DNA of 64,000 bases from NCBI GenBank assembly GCA_022701365.1, contig JAKUHH010000184.1, positions 186,001-250,000 on the forward strand, read 5' to 3'. Numbering within the stretch: the first letter of the stretch is position 1; every line of letters begins with the position of its first letter. A program made the translations under genes and the position numbers. Shown here piece by piece: positions 33,758-45,718 of the stretch. The notes under the pieces were generated by a model. It made no database searches, had not been told where the DNA came from, and saw nothing but the letters and a program-made list of their open reading frames with translations. This stretch comes from Mycocentrospora acerina (Eukaryota; Ascomycota; Dothideomycetes; Pleosporales).

Positions 33758-34300
33758 ATGACACCAAGACTTGAAAAATGCTTCACGATGCGAGCCTACC
33801 TCAGCCAGCAGGATATGCTTGACCTCGGGACAGTCCGGAACGGAGCCAACCGCGTGATCGCGCCAATCACTCACGGCACAGTGGAGGGTCTAGGTCTCAA
33901 AGCAAAGATCATACCAGGTGGAAGTGATTCCATGACTGTCCGTGCAAGTTCTCTATATGAGGTGGTTCCGGCTGACATTCCAATATAGCAAGATACGAAG
34001 CTCGGAATAGCTCACATTGACGTACGTACTCAAGCTCGCACAGACGACGGCCATTCTCTGTTCTTCTACTATACGGGAGTTTTGAAGATTGATGAAGCGG
34101 CTGGGAAAGTTCTTCGCTGGACGGAGGATGCGAAGACCACAGAGTTTGGGGATCATGATTGGTTTGTTGCTCCTATTATCGAGACAAGTGACGAGAAGTT
34201 CAAGTGGGTAGAGAACACCTTGTTTGTGGGTCAGGGTCGCTTTGTTGTTGATAGTGAGGGATCAGCTGTCGAATACCAGATATTTAAGATTGTTAACTAA
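33758..34300 (+). CDS. DUF3237 family protein
   Basis: 163-residue protein of the DUF3237 family, small beta-barrel-like proteins of unknown function that are common in fungi and bacteria. Exon 1 starts MTPRLEKCFTMRAYL and includes NRVIAPITHGTVEG and IPGGSDSMT. The frame meets TAG at 33986, but a 51-bp intron (33938-33988, GTCCGT donor, CTGAC branch site 13 bp before ATAG) removes it in frame. The join gives DTKLGIAHIDVRTQ, which aligns in length with the family. Exon 2 continues FYYTGVLKIDEAAGKVL and DHDWFVAPIIETSD, ending YQIFKIVN. The gene appears intact although it sits between transposon relics. Confidence 0.82.
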
Positions 34301-35425
34301 AACACTGTATCATTTCGCAACCAGAAATTATCTTTTCCCTAATGTGCGAAACGAAATACCTTTTGACACTCTGTCCTTTACGAGGGACTCGGACGGGGAC
34401 CTTTGCTGTATCATTTAGATACAGACAATATTGCTAATTGAGTTACCACATCGCTTTTAACCCTCCGCCTAGTACTGCAACCAATGTGAATGAGATCGCA
34501 TTAGGTTCACGATGACCAATTTATTTAAGACTACGATAAGTACTGCTTTAAGTTTTACAAGTATAGTTACCACAGGTAGCGAGTAATCCTTATAACCCCC
34601 ATATCTGTCACCCAGTGGGATCAGAAATGAAAACTGTGAATTTCCCCTTGCATGATATAACCCTGTCTCTTCGACTAAGTGATAACCAATTTCCTCTTGT
34701 ACTGAAAGTCTTCTTCGCTGTGCCTTATTATGCTAGGACGGGAATTCCCACTTTGGAGAGTGACCAGCAAATTCGGTGATTCTTAGACCCCTACGCGGCC
34801 CATTTGACCTCGAAGCCAGGCGAAGAATTGCACAGCTTTAACTTTGGGCCTGAAACAAGATATGCTATGAGGAATACCGAACTATTCTTTGTCATTCATT
34901 TAGAGGCGGATAGCTGGCCCAGGTACAAGTGGACGGGATGTAGGTGGAACACTATTGGTTAAGTGATAGATACTACTCGAGGTAACAATAGTAATTTTGC
35001 TTCGAGTAATTTTTACGCTAGCAAAGATACCTAGCTAATGAAACTCTAAGATTCAGCTATGTGATACTCAGCTAGGTTTGGGTAGAAAGTGCTAGAATTA
35101 CAATTGTTACCCTGGATACGAAGTATGTATCTCTCGCCTCGCACAGGCCAGCTGGCAGCTCTAGCCTCACCCCTTGACATGCTTAGCCAACGAAAGCAAC
35201 ATCAGCCTCTCTGTCGAAGCATATTGGCCTGTCCAACACACGTGGCACTGCAGGGCTGGAGCAAGGAACAAATATACATCCTGAATGCTGCTTGTGCCGG
35301 CTATCCTCGCATGACAAGTCATTGCACAAAAACATATACAACTCGCCGTGTCCTCTTGCGTACCTCACCTGTCGTCAGCTGAAAACTTCGAGACTACTGA
35401 AGTCCTCAAGCAATTGCAAGAGAGG
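34301..35425. other. Spacer with a small inverted-repeat element
   Basis: No gene recognised. The 131-bp element at 34981-35111 is listed separately. 35140-35425 may hold an upstream exon of the next gene: GTCGTCAG at 35380 is a good acceptor. Confidence 0.4.
34981..35111. mobile_element. Small MITE-like inverted-repeat element
   Basis: Starts GGTAACAATAGTAATTTTGC and ends with the reverse complement of GGTAACAATTGTAATTCTAGC. The arms match over about 20 bp. The 131-bp size and AT-rich interior fit a miniature transposon. A target-site duplication could not be defined. Confidence 0.6.
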
Positions 35426-36187
35426 ATGGCCCTCCAAGGACGGAGGTATCCAAAGCAGTACCATCGCACCGAAGACAGTCTTGCACACCCCAACTTACGG
35501 CCAGACACCAAATGGGGTTTCGTCATCGTCCGCGCAGTTTATGGTCCTTCTAGCGATGCACTGTGGGCACAGTGGCTCGAACTCTTTCGCACGAATTTCT
35601 CAGAGACCTTAAGGCTAGAAGATCAACTAGAGCTGCTTCCCCATCACGAGATAACGATTATTGAGGATGAAACAACACTTGCTGGCGCGGATTCATACAC
35701 TGCACGCCGCGCATTTCGCGCTTGGGCAGCCGCTGATCTGCCCCAACGGCTCCGCGACGAATGCCTGGAAGAGTTGGGCGGACTCACGCAGGTTCGTGCC
35801 AAGTTACTCAGCAATGACGAATATAATGCGCCCAATACAATACACCCTGCGAGTATTGTGCCTCCTCGATGGCAGTACTGCATATTCGTGGACCAAGATT
35901 GCTTGCGCTCGGTAGAGAAGGGGCCCGAGGATCCGGATATGCAAGACCCAGCTTTGAAGATTCTAACTACGTACTGGGAGCCAAAAGAAGAAGGGGAGCC
36001 CACGGAGGAGTTCACTCGGGACTGGGATGGCGGCGAGACCGATGATGGCGCCGAAGAGGTTGGATGGATGTACATGGACATGACAGATTATGTTGCGGCG
36101 TATGATCGTTTAAACGATTTATTCGCTTGGCATGAGTATTACGAACGGCCCTACAAAAGCTATGTGGAGGACACGAACCAAAAATAA
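35426..36187 (+). CDS. Fungal protein of unknown function (WGF[V/A]IxR family)
   Basis: About 253 aa from the ATG at 35426. The open frame extends upstream to 35348, and a CAG acceptor at 35380 suggests a missed 5' exon, so the N-terminus is uncertain. The protein has the pattern TKWGFVIVRAVYG, then LWAQWLELFR, and a C-terminal tyrosine-rich end (YDRLNDLFAWHEYYERP). This layout belongs to a widespread, often multi-copy fungal family that I know only as hypothetical. Acidic residues cluster near 200-225. No membrane segment. The gene stands in a transposon-rich region, which is typical of such lineage-expanded families. Confidence 0.7.
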   Translation: MALQGRRYPKQYHRTEDSLAHPNLRPDTKWGFVIVRAVYGPSSDALWAQWLELFRTNFSETLRLEDQLELLPHHEITIIEDETTLAGADSYTARRAFRAWAAADLPQRLRDECLEELGGLTQVRAKLLSNDEYNAPNTIHPASIVPPRWQYCIFVDQDCLRSVEKGPEDPDMQDPALKILTTYWEPKEEGEPTEEFTRDWDGGETDDGAEEVGWMYMDMTDYVAAYDRLNDLFAWHEYYERPYKSYVEDTNQK

Positions 36188-36789
36188 TGTGGTAGGTCCT
36201 GTACGCCATGCGAGGGAGTAGATGTCATCACTCCTCCACCAAGGCAGGCGTGATATAGGCGCCACGCTATCAATAACATCGGAATTGCTGCCGCGTCTGC
36301 ATTTCAGACTTGTGCACTACGACTAGAGCCTTACTCAGTCCTTCAAAATTATTTGCATTGCGTCCTGATTAGTTTCCACCATCGACGACATTACACTCTG
36401 CTGTGGCAGGCCAAGCGCTGTCGGGAACATGAACCTTTTTACTACTAAAGTCGTACTATGACCTCTATATAAGCTGAGTTCGAAAGCCACAAACAACAGG
36501 ACCCGAGTCGACACGGATGCTAGAAGTGTACAGAACACCTATCACGGCGTGCGTTCGAGTGGCATTGGGCCAACTGCGGGATAAGGAAACGGGCGAAGTA
36601 GATAGTTGACTACATGAGGCTCACTACTTCTTACAATTCAGGTGAATCTTTTGCGAGCATGGGTCGTCAGTCTCATGATTTGGTTTGAGGGGCGAGGCTG
36701 CGCAGTCGTGTATAGGGCGTATCTTCAGCCGGCGGTTCAGGTTCAGGCTAGCTGTATCAGCTGAATCTACCTGATGCAAGACGCAGAAA
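36188..36789. other. Spacer
   Basis: No gene recognised. A TATATAA at about 36466 has no supported gene downstream. Confidence 0.4.
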
Positions 36790-37110
36790 GTCACAACTAG
36801 TTATCGAGCACTGTTATCGCACCGCTGAGCTATCGCCAGAGACGTGGGTGTTCTGGGCGCACGCCAGTAACACAGCGCGACGCAGCCAGGGCCTTGGCAC
36901 GCAAGAGCCAATACCACCCTTTATGACTCCGCCATGGCGACAAGGCTCAAAGATACATATAGACAAGAGCGCTGATAAAGCGCAAAGCCGACACGACAGA
37001 GTGAACAAGACAGGCCGGAGCCTGAGCATATTTACAGATGGCAGCGGCATAGACAGAGAGATCGGTGCGGCAGCGGTTTGCCCGCTCACACAACAGACCC
37101 AGTCTGTACT
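36790..37110 (+). mobile_element. LINE (Tad-like) RNase H relic
   Basis: The frame reads ETWVFWAHASNTARR, then PPFMTPPWRQGSKIHIDKSA and, after a charged stretch, SIFTDGSGIDREIGAAAVCP. The last piece is the first strand of the RNase H fold with the catalytic Asp in TDGS, and the run before it (PPW..G....ID..AD.A...H) is the usual linker of fungal non-LTR retrotransposon ORF2. The reverse transcriptase upstream and the rest of RNase H are missing. A dead 3'-end fragment. Confidence 0.8.
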
Positions 37111-37361
37111 AACTATTAAGAGCCTAATGAAGACCTCGCAGACTTATTATAGGTAATTCTGCACAGCTAGAGAGACATAGTAAGGTTTTTTAGTTGCTTT
37201 AAAGTCCAAGTACCCATGAATTCTTTTGTGATGGTGTGGTTCTCGCTGCGTAATAGGGGATATTACACAATTACACAATTCAAAACTTCCCACATGGGCT
37301 AACATTTGAGAATTCAAATCCAACTCCACTCTCCGTACGCCCATTTTCAAGAAAAAAGGTA

Positions 37362-40067
37362 CTACTGATACCCAACCCCCACCTCGCCCGGAAAACTCGC
37401 CCAGAAATCCTGCGTCGCGCCCATGATAATCTCCTCCATGTCTGCGTTGCTAAGATCAAAGCTATCGAGGTCAAAGTTCTCGTCGGCTTCCAGTGGGAGA
37501 ATGGCGTGTGGCGTGCCCCAGGAAAAGTTTGACGTGTATGAAGTAGGAGTATGAGCAGTAGCATGAGGACTGACGACAGGCTGGTTATGAATACTTGTGG
37601 GGGTGGGTTTCTGCTTATAGATGGATTAGCGAAAGAACTATAAGAAAAAGGGGGAAGATGAAAACGGGTACTAACATCCCCATACTGTGTATTAGGAGAG
37701 AGACTTGAGGCAACGACAATGCGGTCACTGACTTTTGCCAAGTCTGTAGGTTTCTGGACAGGGGTGGGCTGGAGGGCGCCGTAGTCGACCATGGCGCGGC
37801 CGAGGGCTTGTCGTTCTTCAGGATTAGCCGGGGCGTCTTGGCCAAGGACAGAGCGGTAGTAGGCTTGCATGCGTTTGATAGTTTCAAACTATGATTGTTA
37901 GCCATTTCAAACATGGGTATATTTATCTTTAGAAGAAATCCCAAAAAAACTTACCCATGTCTCAGCCATGGGCCACTGTGTCTTCATTTCCTTGAGAAAG
38001 GTGCAGCCGCGAATAACGCGCTCACGTGCCTTTTCACAGATACGTGGGTCGTCCTCGCGGCTAGGAAAGTTGAACGAGTACAGAACTGCGCCGACAGCCG
38101 TGTAAATAGTAAACCCAATCCAAGGAACAAGGCCACGCAGAAAGTACACGCCAAATGTGCGCATCTCCTCCAACATATCCAAGACCATGGTGGACTCTTT
38201 AAATAGCTCCTTTCGAGACGTCATCTGCCAGCTCTTCCACGTGTCGCTGTGCTCGCTGTACGAATTGGGCGTCTCGTCGGCACCAGCCCCGTTTTGCTGG
38301 GGGCCCAGCACGGGCAGGTAGGCACGGTGCAGAAACATGCAGCTCATAAAGTGGATGCAGTGCATGTAGCAATATGCCTGGCCCTGGTCGACGGCGTTGT
38401 GGCTGTGAAGCGAGAACAAGTCGTACTGCAGACGCTGGGGGAGCGAGTTCTTCCACCGCTCGAGCTCGTAGATGAGCTGCTGGAACTGCGACGAGGGCGC
38501 CCAGGGGAGCTCATTCTTCATGTCCTCGGAGCAGGCCCAGCGCGCCACCTTGCCCCAGATGTTGGCCGCACGCAGGCTGTACCCGATGATGCCAATCTCA
38601 CTGATGGGGAGGGCAACAGGCGGCATGCGCACGGAGCTGTCGAGTTGCTCGGTGCAGATGGGGTCGCCAAAGACGAAGCCCTCACGCTCGCAGGGCAACT
38701 GGATAGCCATGTCAGCGGCGACCAGCGAGCGCTTGCGGCCCTTGCCGCCGCTCAGCAGTGAGTCCATTAGGAAGCAGGTCCAGGCGGTCCTCCTGCGCAC
38801 CTCGGCCTCGATGAACTCCTCACGTGTGGGCATGCGGTTGCGCGGCACCTTGAGCTCCTGGGTCAGGTCCATGACCTCGACCAGGCGGATGGCCATGCCC
38901 AGGTAGATCCAGGCGCGGCGGCCATTGCCAGCGCCCCAGTCATGACCAGTAAGCATGAGCAGGGCCTGAACGCGGCTGATGCTGGGCGTCTCGAGGTCGG
39001 CCTGCAGCATCTGGCGAGCTGGGGGGTAGTGAGTGGGGTGGTGAATGACAGTGAGTGACAGTGAGTGGAATGGTGGATGACGGTGAGTGTGGGGTAGTGA
39101 ATGACAGTGGGTGGGGGTGGTGAGTGGGGGTAGTGAATGACAGTGGGCAGGGGGAGACTACAGTGGCAGTGGCAGTGGTGGTGATAGTGGTGATAGTAGT
39201 GGTAGGGGCAACGCACCATGGGCGGCATAGGCATTGCTGGCCTCGGTCTGGGTAGCAAAGGGGGCAGGCGGTTCCTTGACAAACCTACAGCATACACGTA
39301 CAGATCAGCAGCCACCCTGTCTCGATTGCACAAAGACAACATGGGTACATGGACATGGACATGAATATAAAAAAAGATACAAAAAAAAACACGACGCACC
39401 TAATTGCCAGCGCCAGCATCGCCCACACCATCCATGTCTCGAGGGTGCGGTCGCGGATGCGCAGCAGCAGCGTGGGCGTGTGGTGGAACGACCACTTGTA
39501 CGAGCAGCGCAGGTAGCTGTTCTTGACCTCGTCCGTCAGCAGCGAAAACGGGTCGACGCCCTCGAGCTGCAGCGACGATGCCGCCGTCGGCGAGGCCTGG
39601 GCGGCATGCACCACGCGGCTGCCGCTGCCGGTCGGCATGTGGGCGTGCGTGTGCATGAGCATCTGCGCGCCGTCGTGGCCGCCGCCGCCGCTGCTGCCGT
39701 ACAGCGGCGATGGGGTGGCCGTGGCCGTGCCGTGGCCGTGGTCGCTTTCGTCGGCCAGCAGCCGTGGTCGTTTGGGCTTGCGGTGGATAAAACTCGTGCC
39801 GGGCTGCGGGAAGGCGCACTGGTCGGCGCGTCCCGTCTGCTTGCAGCGCTCGCACGGCGGCGCGTCGTCGTGCAGGCACTTCTGCTTGGCCGTGCGGCAC
39901 GACACGCAGGCAATGGGGTTGCGCATGCTCTGGCTGCTGTGCTGCTGTGCTGCTGGCTGCTCTTCTGGCCTTCCAGGGGGGGAGGAGGCTTTGGATGCGC
40001 CACTGAGCCTTGCGGTTCGTGCTGGGTTGCTCGGCCGCCCCCCATGCCTGGCCTGGCCTGCACCCAT
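37362..40067 (-). CDS. Zn2Cys6 fungal-specific transcription factor
   Basis: Nuclear regulator of 754 aa in five exons: 39400-40067, 39217-39284, 37955-39018, 37676-37888 and 37362-37613. All junctions keep frame; the introns are 115, 198, 66 and about 62 bp. The binuclear zinc cluster is CVSCRTAKQKC with the second half CERCKQTGRADQC, near residues 53-80, followed by a basic KPKRPRL. The middle-homology region (Fungal_trans) spans exons 1-3, with GRRAWIYLGMAIRLVEVMDL and RRRTAWTCFLMDSLLSGG as its typical core. The last exons are Pro/Thr-rich and end in an acidic stretch (FDLDSFDLSNADMEEIIMG) typical of an activation domain. The start at 40067 is the longest; MRNPIACVSC at 39926 is an alternative. 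The last acceptor has two in-frame options 3 bp apart. Targets unknown. Confidence 0.9.
39019..39216 (-). repeat. Repeat-filled intron 2 of the zinc-cluster gene
   Basis: This 198-bp intron is three times the size of typical introns here. It consists largely of degenerate GTGAGTGACA/GTGGTGATA-type units (plus-strand reading). Expansion of a simple repeat inside an intron is the likely origin. Confidence 0.7.
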
Positions 40068-40626
40068 CCATGCCTGCTGAATTCTCCGCCCATCTCTGCT
40101 CGCGCTAGCCCACGACTCTATTTCGACCTCACTCCCGCCCTGTTGTAGATAGTCGCCGCCTTGCAGTCTTGGTATCTTTCTCCTCCAGAATGACTCGACC
40201 TACGAGCTGCGCCGTCTGAGAGGCGCCAGCCATCGAGTCCAACTGTCCCTTGCACGTTGAGCAAGACGGGGTTCTGACTGGATTAGTAATCACACGCCCA
40301 TGATGAGTATTCACCACACGCTTGAACCCAGTATAATGCTGTCCATGCCAGCAACACCAGTGAGCACCTGGCATTCAACACAAAATCCACAATGGAAGAG
40401 GTGCACGCTTTTGAAAAAAAATTCAACAGTGAAAATATGCCATTGTGCACAAATGCCTAGAAAGTCTTCTGCAGGACGCTTTTTAACCTCCCACTTCCCC
40501 ACACTCCACGTACACCACACCACACCACACCACCCAACAACACGCCACTCCAATCCACACAAAATGCAATCCCCAACGCCCTCCCACCCCCAGACTCTAA
40601 AATCACACATGCATCGTCCCTCTCAC
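40068..40626. other. Spacer between zinc-cluster gene and DUG2
   Basis: Both flanking genes read left, so this holds the promoter and 5' UTR of the transcription factor and the 3' UTR of DUG2. CCACACCACACC repeats occur at 40514-40535. No gene recognised. Confidence 0.45.
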
Positions 40627-43600
40627 TCAAGTACTCACCCCGCCCAACTCCCTAAACACCTTTTTGAATATCTTCTTGCTATTCAGCAGATTCACCAACC
40701 GCAACCTCTCATTGTCCAGATGTGCGCTATCACTCGCCTGTCCGCACGGCATCTGCGCCGCCGGTGCATTGAATGCCTTTTCCAGGAAACGAATACTGGG
40801 AATCGACCCGCCTTCCCGAATGTAGAGGGGTCTTTGCGTGGGACCAAGTGCGGCAGTTGATGTGGATGTGGATGTGGTTGGACGCGAAGAAGACGGAGAA
40901 GATGACGAAGAAGGATCCGATGAGTTGGCAAGCGTGTTGCTCGTTGCAGGACTAGGTCGCAAGTTTGCACTCGACGGCACCGACGCCGAGGACCCGCTGG
41001 ATACCCCACCGTCTTGCCCAAGCGTGGGCCCCCACACTTCCGTTATAGCCCGCTCCAAGCTCTGGAAGATTTCGTTGTTGTAATCACCCAACCAGGGCTC
41101 AGCTTGGTGGTCAATCGTCACGCGAAGAGTGTTTTTTGACTCGAGGTCTGCAAACTCTTGCTCGAGGAAGGAAACCAGCGCTGCCGCCACGTCAGACGCT
41201 TCTTGGTTCGGCACGAGACGGATCGAGAGTGCCGATCTTGCTAGGCGCGGAATAATCGTCGAGTTGTCTGGTCCGCTGGTTTGGAAGCGGTGAATGGTGA
41301 GGGAGGCTTCACGCCAGCGTCGCATGAGGCTTTGCGCAAGTTCTTCGGGATCACCTAGATCGGGGTTGCCGTGGAGGAGGGTTTGTGTGATTTCAGTATA
41401 CAGCTCCTTCTCGTCGTCTGTGAGAGGGAGGATTGGGTCGTAAAATCCAGGAATCTGAACTTTGCCGTGCCGACCAGTCAATTTCGACAACAACATGACT
41501 AGGTCTTTCAATGGCTCGTCCAGAAGCGCGCTTCCATCAACACCACTGTGAAGATCCGGGTGCTTGCTTTCAATCTGCACAGATGCGTGAATCACACCTC
41601 GCAACCCGTACGTGAGGCAGGGCACATGGTCGTCAAGCCAGTAACTGTTCGCCAGCAGAATCCAGTCCACGTCTCCAATCAGATCCTTACGCGCTTGCAC
41701 GGCTTTTTCAAATCCACGTGATCCGCTCTCCTCCTCGCCTTCAATCAGGAAAATTATGTCCGAGTCGAGGCTCTGCTCACGCGCAAGCTCATGTGCTGCG
41801 TAAATGGCTGCCATGATGGGTCCCTTGTTGTCAGACACGCCACGACCATACAGGTACCCGTCCTCGCCCGTCAACGCAAAAGGATCGTGTTTCCATTTTC
41901 GTTGCTCGTTTTCTGCAGGTATGACATCATAGTGTCCGTAGAATAGTATCTTTTTTCGAGATGCTGCCGTTGCGGGGTTACCTCTGAACTTTGCAAACAC
42001 AATAGGGTTATAAGGCTCGCTGGTATTGATCATCTCCGTAACAGCGCCAAAGTTTTGGAACACGGATCGCAGAAACGATGCGCCTCTTCGGCAGTCGGCG
42101 CGATACTTGGGAAGCGATGACACTGTCTTGAAGGAAACAAACTGGGTAAGCGACTCTACCATGAGGTCTATGCGTGGTCAGTCGCTGCCAATCGTGAACA
42201 TCTACATGTACTGACCATTGTTGCTTCGACTTGCGGCTTCGGCAGGCTCGGCGCAGTCCCGCACCTCCCAAATTACAATCGTGTTGTCGTTTCCGCCCGT
42301 GACCAGCGTCGGCTTGTCATTGTATGTGGTACACGCCGAAGCGAGGATGATGCCGTCGTGTGCCTTGAAAGTTGCAACCGTCTCGTAGTGCTCGTTGAAT
42401 TTCTGCAGACCATTAGCATCAACAAAAAGGAACGGCAGCCACTATACACTGACCTGCACCGTGCCCGACTTGCCTCCAGCAAAGAGCGTTCCAGTTCCAA
42501 GTGTCAATGTGTGAACATCGCCCGTGGTTGCCTTTAAACTCCGCACCAGCTGCCGCGTCTCCAAGTCCCACACATTAATCTCGCCGTCGAACCTCCCACT
42601 GTAGAGAAACGAGCCCTCCCGCACAAGCGAGAGTATGCTCTCTCCCTCTTCCCTCCCATCCTCCAACGCACAGATGTTCGAGATGGCTCCGCCATGTGTT
42701 GGGTCAATGCGCCACAGCAGTATGCGACCGTCTCCACCCCCAGAGACCAGCACTTCCTCTCCTGGCGCTTCTGGTAGAATACCCCTGCCGAGAAGCATGC
42801 AGTGCACATAACCAAAATGCGCGAATTGGTAAATGTCCTGGCTGTCGATTTGCAACTCCTGCCCTCCTACAGCATCGCGCGGTCTGCCTTCTGCACCGCT
42901 GGGTTTGGGTGTTTGCACACCGCCCGGGCCAAGAGAGTCGAAGAACCTGTTCTTGCGTTCCGAGGGGTGTGAAGCGAGCTCGGGACGGGGACGAGCGTCT
43001 TTCTCTTTGAGGTCGTACCACTACTCTTGTTAGCCTCTCTCTTCCTACCGCAGCGTAAGACTACGTACTTGTATGCTTGTGTTCTGCGCGCCAAGGTACA
43101 CAGTGTGGTGGTATGTCGAGTATGCGACGCAGAAGATGTCTCCGATATCGTACGGCGACCACAGCGCGTAGAGACGGCGGAAGGTTGACGTGCACCAGAC
43201 CTATGCAATCGCAGTCAGCATATCGTGTCTTGTACAAGGCCGGCTATTTCCTGGGCGAGATATTTCATGGCCTGTCTTGTGCATGGCCAGCTGTTTTACA
43301 AGCAAGCCAGTTCATGAGCTACGCACATTGACAATGGGGTCCGTGGCACTGGATAGAAGCAGCTTCTGGTCAGGCGGCAGACACAAGCCCAGCACACTGC
43401 CCTTATGTGCCTGGATGACTCTCCGGCGCTCGTATGTGTCGAGGCTGTATACGAGAACCTCGCCGCCCTGCGTTCCTGCAAAAATATACTGCGACGACAC
43501 GGCAAGCGCGAGAATGGACTTGTCGTGCTTCATGCGATGCGACAGCGCTGGGGTGCGAGCATTCCCATTCCCATCCCCATCCTTTGGCGCGGGCTTCTCT

Positions 43601-44147
43601 TCCAGGGTGCCACCATACTGCAGAGGAGGGCCTGCCATGTGCGCTGTCAGCCTGGTGAATATGGGGAAAACTAATGTCCCCGCAGATTGAACTCGACGCT
43701 GTGGGGGAATTGCCGCCCCGCCAGAGCTCCGTTGTGTCGTCTGCACATCGTGTGTCTGCAAAGATAGCGCGACCGATGACGGAATCTCCAGGGTCCAGCG
43801 CGCCCGCCCCACTACGCTTCCCCATGCGACTCCTTCTCACCAACCGCCAACGTACCTTTTAGCTCAAGCCTCCCCATCCTCTTGACGTGGCTGCTGACAC
43901 TGTCCTGCTCCGTCATGGAGCGCGAGTAGACGCACATTCTGTCTGCCGAGGAGCACGCTGATACAAGGTGAAGGGGGAACAAGGGCGCCTCTGGATCTGT
44001 CGCTTGTGGAAATGTGGGCTCTTGGTCGGTTAGTGAGTAGTCTTCAGCGTCTTCCGCGTCTTCTTGGGGGGTGACAATGTTGGAGCAAGAGTCATAGTCG
44101 CTCGACGAGTCTGAGTCGTCGATACATGTTGGACGGTGCTCAGACAT
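40627..44147 (-). CDS. DUG2: DUG2-like WD40/M20 peptidase (glutathione degradation)
   Basis: Homologue of yeast Dug2, which with Dug3 forms the glutamine-amidotransferase-like complex that cleaves the gamma-glutamyl bond of glutathione in the cytosol. Six exons in frame: 43856-44147, 43327-43631, 43069-43200, 42454-43020, 42216-42402 and 40627-42167, total 1007 aa. Intron 1 is long (224 bp); its ends (AAAG/GTACGT and a CTGAC branch before GGCAG) match in phase. Residues 30-490 carry WD40 repeats (FAGTQGGEVLVYS, VSGGGDGRILLWR, YSGRFDGEINVWD, VTGGNDNTIVIWE). Residues 495-1007 form an M20 metallopeptidase: YGHYDVIPAE, GRGVSDNKGP and IEGEEESGS contain the metal-binding His/Asp and catalytic Glu pair. 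The fusion is normal for Dug2. The first 30 residues are acidic and disordered. Confidence 0.93.
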
Positions 44148-45718
44148 TGTAGCATCTCACCGCTGAGCCCCTTGTATGGCGAGCGATGGATGCGTGATGG
44201 CGCAATTGAGAGATGATATAATGACTGCGTGCTCTGAACCTTACGAGTCGACGAGTGCACAGGAAAGAAGGATGCAGATGGCCTTGTTCTTCAACGCCCT
44301 GCTTTGCCTGCCTGAATCCACCTGTTCATGTACTATGTAGCAGCAATCACAGGACGATGCATGTGTGCGACGTGCACATCTGTTGGGAGTGTGCCGTTGG
44401 TCACACAAAAGCATTCATTGCTTGGACAAGAGCATTGAGCAAACTAGTTGTAGGCGATTGTAGCCCCAGACGCGTGGTTATGCACAGCGCTCAATCGAAG
44501 CGTAGTGTGACACTCTCGCGAATGCTCAAGACTGCTCGCGAGACTTGTGCCCTCTGTTGCGCGCGGGAAGGCTTCCTGGCCAGTATCATGCACGGAACAC
44601 AGGCGGGCGGCGGGAGCTTGCCGTGCTGCATACACGAGGCGTGATCGTCGCCTGTCGCGCCGAAAGACTTGAACAAGAGACTTTGGCGATACGCAACGCA
44701 AGCCATTTCTGCGGTTGAGATCGGGATGAGCTTTGTTTTGTTTGGTGCTGCAGTGGGCTCACGAGCATCTTCTCGCTCAGCACGGGATAGGGGGATGTGT
44801 GGGGTGGCGCGGCAATGAGAAGGTCGTCGAACAAAGCACAACCACGACCGATGGATCGCATCTTGTTTCCATCAGCTGTGCAAACAAAGCCTCCGCCCCA
44901 AGACAGTGGCGCGTCTGTCGTTTATCAAATTCTTTGGAAGCCAGAACAAAGGCGGTGGCTGGGTAGGTGCGACTAGACGGTCGAGGCCCGCACCGCCACA
45001 ACACGTCAAGCTGAAGCCTGATGCTTGGGCCAATCTCAGCCACTGCCAGCTGGAATCTCTCGCCACGACTTGATGCCCAAGCGGGATAATTTGTACATGC
45101 ACCGCGGCCCCAGTCTGCGCCGAATCAAGGACAGCAGACGAGACGGCTGCAGCAAGTCGCAATAACAGGCCGCTACAATGATGTCGCCTGGAGCAAAAAG
45201 CGAAGCGCCGGCCGCATATACGGCGCTCTAGTCCATAGGCCATGACGGGGCTGTCCTCTTACACGGTGACACGCCAACCGCCTGCAGGAGCCGCCTTCCC
45301 CGATGCTCAGCGAATGCCAGCGCTCACTGTTGTTCCAAGTCACGATACAGCGTGTGCGGGCAGCCGCTTGAGTGGTAGCCCCATCGGCCCGTGAGTCGAA
45401 TGCTCTTTTGCGCCCCGCGCCCACGAACAATTCGTCGTCTCAAGTACCGGCAGTCGCCTCACTCTGCTGGCACTTCCCTCCCTCCAACCTCCTGATTATC
45501 GTTTCTGGATCAAGTTCACACACGCAAACCCTGTCACAGCACACCGATACGCTGGACCTGGGTGGAGTTTGCGGAGCTTGTCGCCGTTCCGCGCATTGAT
45601 AATCGTTGACCGCCTCGTGGGGACTACTTACTTGTAGACGCGACAGTCCTCATCAACACATCCCGCCGCCGCACGTTACACTGCCCTTCTCCTGCAGGAC
45701 CAAGCTGCATCCGGCACA
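44148..45718. promoter_or_regulatory. Divergent promoter region DUG2/membrane protein
   Basis: 1.57 kb between two divergent starts. Several short frames overlap and none has a domain. No specific regulatory motif is called. Confidence 0.4.

Noticed and set aside
33986..33988. RIP nonsense mutation in the DUF3237 gene
   Set aside because: The stop is inside a plausible 51-bp intron with a CTGAC branch site; splicing restores the family length.
39234..40148. A 304-codon plus-strand frame opposite the zinc-cluster exon 1
   Set aside because: Shadow of GC-rich coding sequence; the minus strand has the unmistakable Zn2Cys6 motif and consistent introns.
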